Made by a program: the position numbers and the translations under genes | Shown: in pieces, positions 6,505-9,907 of the stretch | Layout: each line of letters opens with the position of its first letter | Position numbering within the stretch: the stretch's first letter is position 1 | Assembly: GCA_002414505.1 (NCBI GenBank) | Contig: DHZF01000001.1 | Span: 345 to 10,251, forward strand | Length of the DNA: 9,907 nucleotides | Direction: 5' to 3' | Origin: Hyphomonas sp. UBA5111 | GTDB taxonomy: Bacteria; Pseudomonadota; Alphaproteobacteria; Caulobacterales; Hyphomonadaceae | The notes under the pieces: model-generated | The model's input: only the letters and a program-made list of their open reading frames with translations | What the model was told of the DNA's origin: nothing | The model's database searches: none

Positions 6505-7929
6505 TCAGTCGGAGCCGACGGATTCCGCATTTGACTTTCGAAAATCCCATCCTGTCTCAGCCGCAACATAAGTGAACGCAGCGTACACAGCCACATTCTG
6601 GCGAAATTCTTCAGGGTCGATCTTGTCGAACGTGTCATCCGCCGTGTGGTGATAATCGAAATAGTCGCTGCCATCCTGCCCCGGTGTCACGACGGGCACT
6701 CCTGCCCTGCGCAGCACGCCGACATCCGGCCCGCCGCCCGCAGCATTGTCCCCTTCAGATACGCCAAGAGGTGTCAGCGCGCTCTTCATGGCATCCGCAT
6801 AAGGTATGGCAGCGTCACCGAAATTCGTCTGGAAACGCCAGATGCGTCCGGCGCCGAAATCGCTCTCAGCGGCAAGCACATGCTTGTCCAGCGTGTCTCC
6901 ATGTTGTCGGGCATAGGCATTCGCGCCGAACAGGCCGACTTCTTCCGAACCGTACAAAACGACACGGATCGTTCGGCGTGGCTTGCCCGGTAGGTCGGCA
7001 ATCAGCTTGGCCGCCCCGACGACGATGCCGCATCCCGCGCCATCATCCAGCGCACCGGTGCCCAAATCCCAACTGTCGAGATGGCACCCGATCAGCACGA
7101 TCTCATCTTTCAGATCAGACCCTTCGACCTCCGCGATGACGTTCCCGGAGGGAACGGAGTCGGCATATTCAACGCCAATATCCAGATTCACCCGGACGGG
7201 TCCGCGCGCCAGCAACCGGGTCAGCTGATCCGCATCCGGGCCTGACAGGGCCGCCGCCGGCAGCGCGCCAAGCGCGCCTTCGCGTGACATGCCGCCCGTA
7301 TGCGGCATGCGGTGAGGCTGGGTGCCAACCGACCGGATCAGGCAGGCGACGCCGCCCTTCTCTGCTGCGACATTCGCACACCCACTCCGCTTGCGCACGG
7401 CGAGGCCATAGCCTGCGCCGTTCTGGGTCTTGTACATATGCTCATCAATAAAGGCGATCTTGCCCGCAAGGCTCGCTGCATCTGCGGCTTTGAGGTCTGA
7501 CAGGGAGTCGAACCGTACGATCTCCGCCTCCAGGCCGCCATCCGGCGTCGCGCGGCTGCCGCCCAGAGCAGTGATGACGAGATCCTGCGCATTCGGGCCG
7601 ACCACGCGAGCGGATTCATACGTGCGAGCCCAGTACGGGATGGTAAAATCCTCGACGCGCGTGACATCGAAGTTTAGTTCCTTCAGCGTGTTCATGGCCC
7701 AGGCCCGCGCCCGCGCCTCGTCCGGCGAACCCGCCAGCCGCGCGCCGACTTCCGTGGTCAGGTCTTCGACAAACTGCAAGCCGACCTCATCGGACAGGGC
7801 ATCGTCGATCAATTGCTGGGTCGTGGCTGCAATGTCCGGCGACAATTCTGCTTCCTGGGCATGGGCCGACGCGCCGACCAGCACTGCCACTCCCACCAAG
7901 ATTCCTGCAATTTGCCTGACCTGTTTCAT
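6505..7929 (-). CDS. Exported M28 family zinc metallopeptidase (aminopeptidase-like)
   Basis: A 474-aa secreted or periplasmic exopeptidase that probably cleaves N-terminal residues from peptides. The signal peptide (MKQVRQIAGILVGVAVLVG) ends at a good cleavage site ASAHA|QE near residue 24. A PA-type insert lies at about 110-255. The M28 core follows: GCHLDSWDLG gives His283 (zinc) and Asp285; GALDDGAG the bridging Asp295; YGSEEVGLFG the catalytic Glu329 and zinc Glu330; AESDFGAG Asp357; and FDYHHTADDT His427. All ligands of a two-zinc site are present, so it should be active. The ATG at 7929 is preferred over the in-frame ATG at 7986 because the signal peptide begins there and purine-rich GGGAGA lies 8 nt upstream. 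It lies 72 bp after the redoxin gene and 9 bp before the HEPN-like gene. Specificity cannot be predicted. Confidence 0.94.
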   Translation of the reverse strand: MKQVRQIAGILVGVAVLVGASAHAQEAELSPDIAATTQQLIDDALSDEVGLQFVEDLTTEVGARLAGSPDEARARAWAMNTLKELNFDVTRVEDFTIPYWARTYESARVVGPNAQDLVITALGGSRATPDGGLEAEIVRFDSLSDLKAADAASLAGKIAFIDEHMYKTQNGAGYGLAVRKRSGCANVAAEKGGVACLIRSVGTQPHRMPHTGGMSREGALGALPAAALSGPDADQLTRLLARGPVRVNLDIGVEYADSVPSGNVIAEVEGSDLKDEIVLIGCHLDSWDLGTGALDDGAGCGIVVGAAKLIADLPGKPRRTIRVVLYGSEEVGLFGANAYARQHGDTLDKHVLAAESDFGAGRIWRFQTNFGDAAIPYADAMKSALTPLGVSEGDNAAGGGPDVGVLRRAGVPVVTPGQDGSDYFDYHHTADDTFDKIDPEEFRQNVAVYAAFTYVAAETGWDFRKSNAESVGSD

Positions 7930-8001
7930 CCGCCTCGTCTCCCGCTGGAATGTGAGGCGCCAGACTACATGTCCCCCCGGCGACATGAACAGCCCTGACG
8001 T

Positions 8002-8592
8002 CTAAAGTTGTTCGGCAATTTGCAGGATCACGTCGAGCGAGGGGCGATTCTTGTACCCTTCTTCGCGCAGCACAGCCCGGATTGTCTCGTCCGTCCCGAC
8101 GAACATGATGGCCGGATGCGGAATGCCGTAATAACGCGAACCGGACTTCATCTGCTCATTGAGCAGATTGAACGCCATGATGGCAGCAGAGTCCGGATCC
8201 GAGAGGAGCTCGAAACCAAGTCCATTCTTGTCGGCGAATTTCGAGAGGATGTCCGGATCGTCATAGGAGATTGCCACAAGCGGCCAGCCCATTTCCGCCA
8301 GTTCGCCCGAGATATCGTCGATCTGTTTCAGCTGTTTCTGGCAATAAGGGCACCAGTCCGCCGAGCGGACGAAGGCAATCGCGACCCCCTTCTCTCCCAT
8401 CACATCGGTCAGACCCGCCGCCTCACCATTCTCACGCAACAGTTGGACTGCTGGGGCCGACTGGCCAAGCGCCAGACCGATGGCGGGGGTTGGTACATCC
8501 GTCGATGCGCGCGGCGTGTCGGTTGCGTCCTGTGCGCCAGCGGCAGCAGGCAACATGGCCAGGACGGAAGCAAGGGTGAGCGTGCGGATCAT
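8002..8592 (-). CDS. Exported peroxiredoxin-like / redoxin-domain protein
   Basis: A 196-aa thioredoxin-fold protein sent to the periplasm. Residues 1-20 form a signal peptide ending AAAGA|QD, 21-40 a linker, and about 42-196 an AhpC/TSA-type redoxin domain. The active site SADWCPYCQKQ has Cys81 and Cys84; WCPYC is typical of the peroxiredoxin-like group with a CxxC, not the single peroxidatic Cys of AhpC. YYGIPHPAIMFVG holds the cis-Pro-type loop, and YKNRPSLDVIL is the usual C-terminal end of this group. It may reduce disulfides or peroxides in the envelope; the electron donor is unknown. The ATG at 8592 is chosen over the in-frame ATG at 8712 because GAGGAG lies 7 nt upstream and the signal peptide follows, while the longer form would run into the acetyltransferase gene. 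It lies 98 bp after the GNAT gene. Confidence 0.9.
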   Translation of the reverse strand: MIRTLTLASVLAMLPAAAGAQDATDTPRASTDVPTPAIGLALGQSAPAVQLLRENGEAAGLTDVMGEKGVAIAFVRSADWCPYCQKQLKQIDDISGELAEMGWPLVAISYDDPDILSKFADKNGLGFELLSDPDSAAIMAFNLLNEQMKSGSRYYGIPHPAIMFVGTDETIRAVLREEGYKNRPSLDVILQIAEQL

Positions 8593-8690
8593 GGGACATC
8601 TCCTCGGGGTCTGTCGCCCAGCTTTACGCCCGGTCGCGTCAGCTTGCGAGGCGAAAACGACGCGGCTCACACAGGCTTGATCGGGCGTGA

Positions 8691-9230
8691 TCAGCTGCGC
8701 CGGGCACGCCACTCATCGCCGGTCTGGCCGTACACGTCCCAAACCATGCCCTCGAAAGGCGGCGGGGTTTCCTGTTTCCGCAGGAAACGACTACCGAGGC
8801 GCTCCGCCACGCGCACGGACGCCGTATTCTCGGGCAGGATCGTGTGGATCACCTCACTCCAGCCAAGAATGTCGACCGCATAATCCATCGCAGCGGACGC
8901 GCCCTCAGTCGCGTATCCCTTCCCCCACGCGGCACGCGCGAGCCCCCAGCCGATCTCGGTGCCCGGCCAGCCGCTGGGCCGCCACGGCCCCAACCGGCCG
9001 ACCCAATCGCCGGTCGCTTTCTCGATGATCGAAAACATGGAGAAGCCTTCAATCGTCCAGGCGCCCGCCATGCCGCACACAGACCGCCAGGTCAGCTCCG
9101 GCCCCTGCACACCGCCAAGATGGCGCATGACCTCCTCATCGGCATGGAATGCGTTCCAGGCAGGCAAATCCTCTGCGAGCGGCGGGCGCAGGATCAGTCG
9201 TTCGGTTTCAATGGTCGGACCAATGGCCAT
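8691..9230 (-). CDS. GNAT N-acetyltransferase, RimJ/RimL type
   Basis: A 179-aa acetyl-CoA-dependent acetyltransferase of the Acetyltransf_3 (RimJ/RimL-like) group, likely cytoplasmic. The N-terminal strand ETERLILRPP (8-17) is the standard opening of this group. The acetyl-CoA pyrophosphate loop is ARAAWGKGYATEG (98-110). ILPENTASVRVAERLG (131-146) is the conserved C-terminal helix with Asn135. The acceptor (ribosomal protein N-terminus, other protein, or small molecule) cannot be told. The ATG at 9230 is chosen because GGAGG lies 7 nt upstream; the in-frame ATG at 9257 falls within the BI-1 terminator. That terminator lies immediately upstream, so transcription must come from read-through or from a promoter overlapping the end of the BI-1 gene. 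Confidence 0.9.
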   Translation of the reverse strand: MAIGPTIETERLILRPPLAEDLPAWNAFHADEEVMRHLGGVQGPELTWRSVCGMAGAWTIEGFSMFSIIEKATGDWVGRLGPWRPSGWPGTEIGWGLARAAWGKGYATEGASAAMDYAVDILGWSEVIHTILPENTASVRVAERLGSRFLRKQETPPPFEGMVWDVYGQTGDEWRARRS

Positions 9231-9254
9231 GATGTCCCCTCCGCATGTCACGTA

Positions 9255-9284
9255 CAAAAAAGCCCCGCCTTGCGGGCGGGGCTT
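9255..9284 (-). terminator. Rho-independent terminator of the BI-1 family gene
   Basis: On the - strand the 10-bp GC-rich stem AAGCCCCGCC / GGCGGGGCTT (9275-9284 with 9260-9269, plus a possible G-T pair) closes a short loop and is followed by a run of six T (9260-9255). It lies 26 bp after the BI-1 stop codon and 24 bp before the GNAT start. Confidence 0.9.
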
Positions 9285-9310
9285 CGTTTACCTTTGTTGC
9301 GACAGTTCGA

Positions 9311-9907
9311 CTAGTCGCGACCGGACATGATGGCCAGCAGGAACTGGAACATGTTGACGAAGTCCAGATAGAGGCTGAGGGCGCCATAGGTCGTGGCGAC
9401 AGCCATCGCCCGGGCATCGCCAGCAATCTGGAAGTACATATTCTTCAGGCGCTGGGTGTCATAGGCGGTCAGGCCAGCGAAAATCAACAGGCCGACCACC
9501 GAGATCACCATGTGCATCATGCTGGACTGGAAGATCAGCATGTTCAGGATCGACGCCACGATGATGCCGACGACGCCCATGATGAGAAAAACGCCCCAAC
9601 CGGACATGTCGCGCTTGGTGGTGTAGCCGTAGAGTGACAGGCCGCCGAACGCGATGGCCGTCGTCAGGAAGGCCTTGGAGACCATCAGCATGCCATCAGG
9701 CTGGCGGGCATAGACATAGACGATGGCGCCCATGCCGACCCCGATCAGCGAGACAACCGACCAATAGACGAGGTTTGCCGCCGTAGGCGACGGGTTCTTC
9801 ATGACGAAGCCTGACAGCAGCAGGATCGCCAGCGGAGCAAACATGATGACAAGGCCGATGGGCCCGGTCAGGAGGGTCAGGGTGACGCTTTCCGGCACCA
9901 GCGCGCC
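9311..9907 (-). CDS. Bax inhibitor-1 / YccA family membrane protein, 5'-truncated by window edge
   Basis: A multipass inner-membrane protein of the BI-1 (TMBIM/YccA/YetJ) family. Relatives are described as pH-sensitive calcium leak channels or, for YccA, modulators of FtsH; which applies here is unknown. The frame is open to the window edge (198 codons visible). The GTG at 9898 is preceded in frame by further codons and is not the likely start, so a few tens of N-terminal residues are probably missing. About six hydrophobic helices are visible, including LVIMFAPLAILLLSGFVM, VYWSVVSLIGVGMGAIVYVY, FLIMGVVGIIVASILNMLIF and MVISVVGLLIFAGLTAY. Family marks are AGLTAYDTQRLKNMY and SLYLDFVNMFQFLL, each with the conserved Asp thought to form the YetJ pH sensor. 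It ends with TAG, then its own terminator. Confidence 0.95.
   Translation of the reverse strand, partial: GALVPESVTLTLLTGPIGLVIMFAPLAILLLSGFVMKNPSPTAANLVYWSVVSLIGVGMGAIVYVYARQPDGMLMVSKAFLTTAIAFGGLSLYGYTTKRDMSGWGVFLIMGVVGIIVASILNMLIFQSSMMHMVISVVGLLIFAGLTAYDTQRLKNMYFQIAGDARAMAVATTYGALSLYLDFVNMFQFLLAIMSGRD

Noticed and set aside
5722..6534. + strand open frame (270 codons) opposite the EnvC-like and HEPN-like genes
   Set aside because: The - strand products show signal peptide, coiled coil and motif structure; the + strand product shows none.
7968..7987. CATGTC/GACATG inverted repeat between the redoxin and M28 genes
   Set aside because: The stem is only 6 bp with an 8-nt loop and no T run, so it is too weak to call a terminator or operator.
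8008..8883. + strand open frame (291 codons) across the redoxin and GNAT genes
   Set aside because: It is antisense to two well-supported genes and their gap, and has no recognisable motif.

Overview
The window (9,907 bp, GC-rich, no RNA genes, CRISPR arrays or mobile elements seen) looks like ordinary chromosome of an alphaproteobacterium. The closest fit is Caulobacterales/Hyphomonadaceae. This is inferred from the protein flavour and from the envC-like / ctpA / divergent polysaccharide deacetylase / rppH gene order, which I know as an alphaproteobacterial arrangement. No marker gene fixes the genus.

Layout. On the + strand, only the end of folE (GTP cyclohydrolase I, 1-612, start outside the window) is present, closed by a strong intrinsic terminator at 638-668. 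Everything else is on the - strand and converges on it. Reading in the direction of transcription from the right edge: a Bax-inhibitor-1/YccA membrane protein (9311-9907, N-terminus outside the window) with its own terminator (9255-9284); a RimJ/RimL-type GNAT acetyltransferase (8691-9230); an exported peroxiredoxin-like thiol protein (8002-8592); an exported M28 zinc aminopeptidase with a PA-type insert (6505-7929); an unrecognised 176-aa protein carrying an RNxxxH (HEPN-like) motif (5965-6495); an EnvC-like murein hydrolase activator (4716-5930); a CtpA-type S41 processing protease (3365-4687); a membrane-anchored divergent polysaccharide deacetylase (YibQ-like, 1987-3282); the RNA pyrophosphohydrolase RppH (1475-1990); and an alpha/beta hydrolase (675-1445).

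How they work together. The core from about 6495 to 1475 is a tight run of genes with gaps of 82 bp or less and one 4-bp stop/start overlap, so it is probably one transcript. Its middle part deals with the cell envelope: an EnvC-like activator of peptidoglycan amidases, a periplasmic protease, and a YibQ-like protein. E. coli also keeps envC next to yibQ. RppH acts on mRNA 5' ends and is probably translationally coupled to the deacetylase gene. The upstream exported redoxin and M28 peptidase also act outside the cytoplasm.

Most of the window is conventional. The points worth a second look are the HEPN-like protein in the envelope operon, a nested perfect inverted repeat plus a 12-bp palindrome in the ctpA-deacetylase gap, a terminator only about 25 bp in front of the GNAT start codon, and loss of the expected metal-binding residues in both the EnvC-like and the deacetylase proteins.
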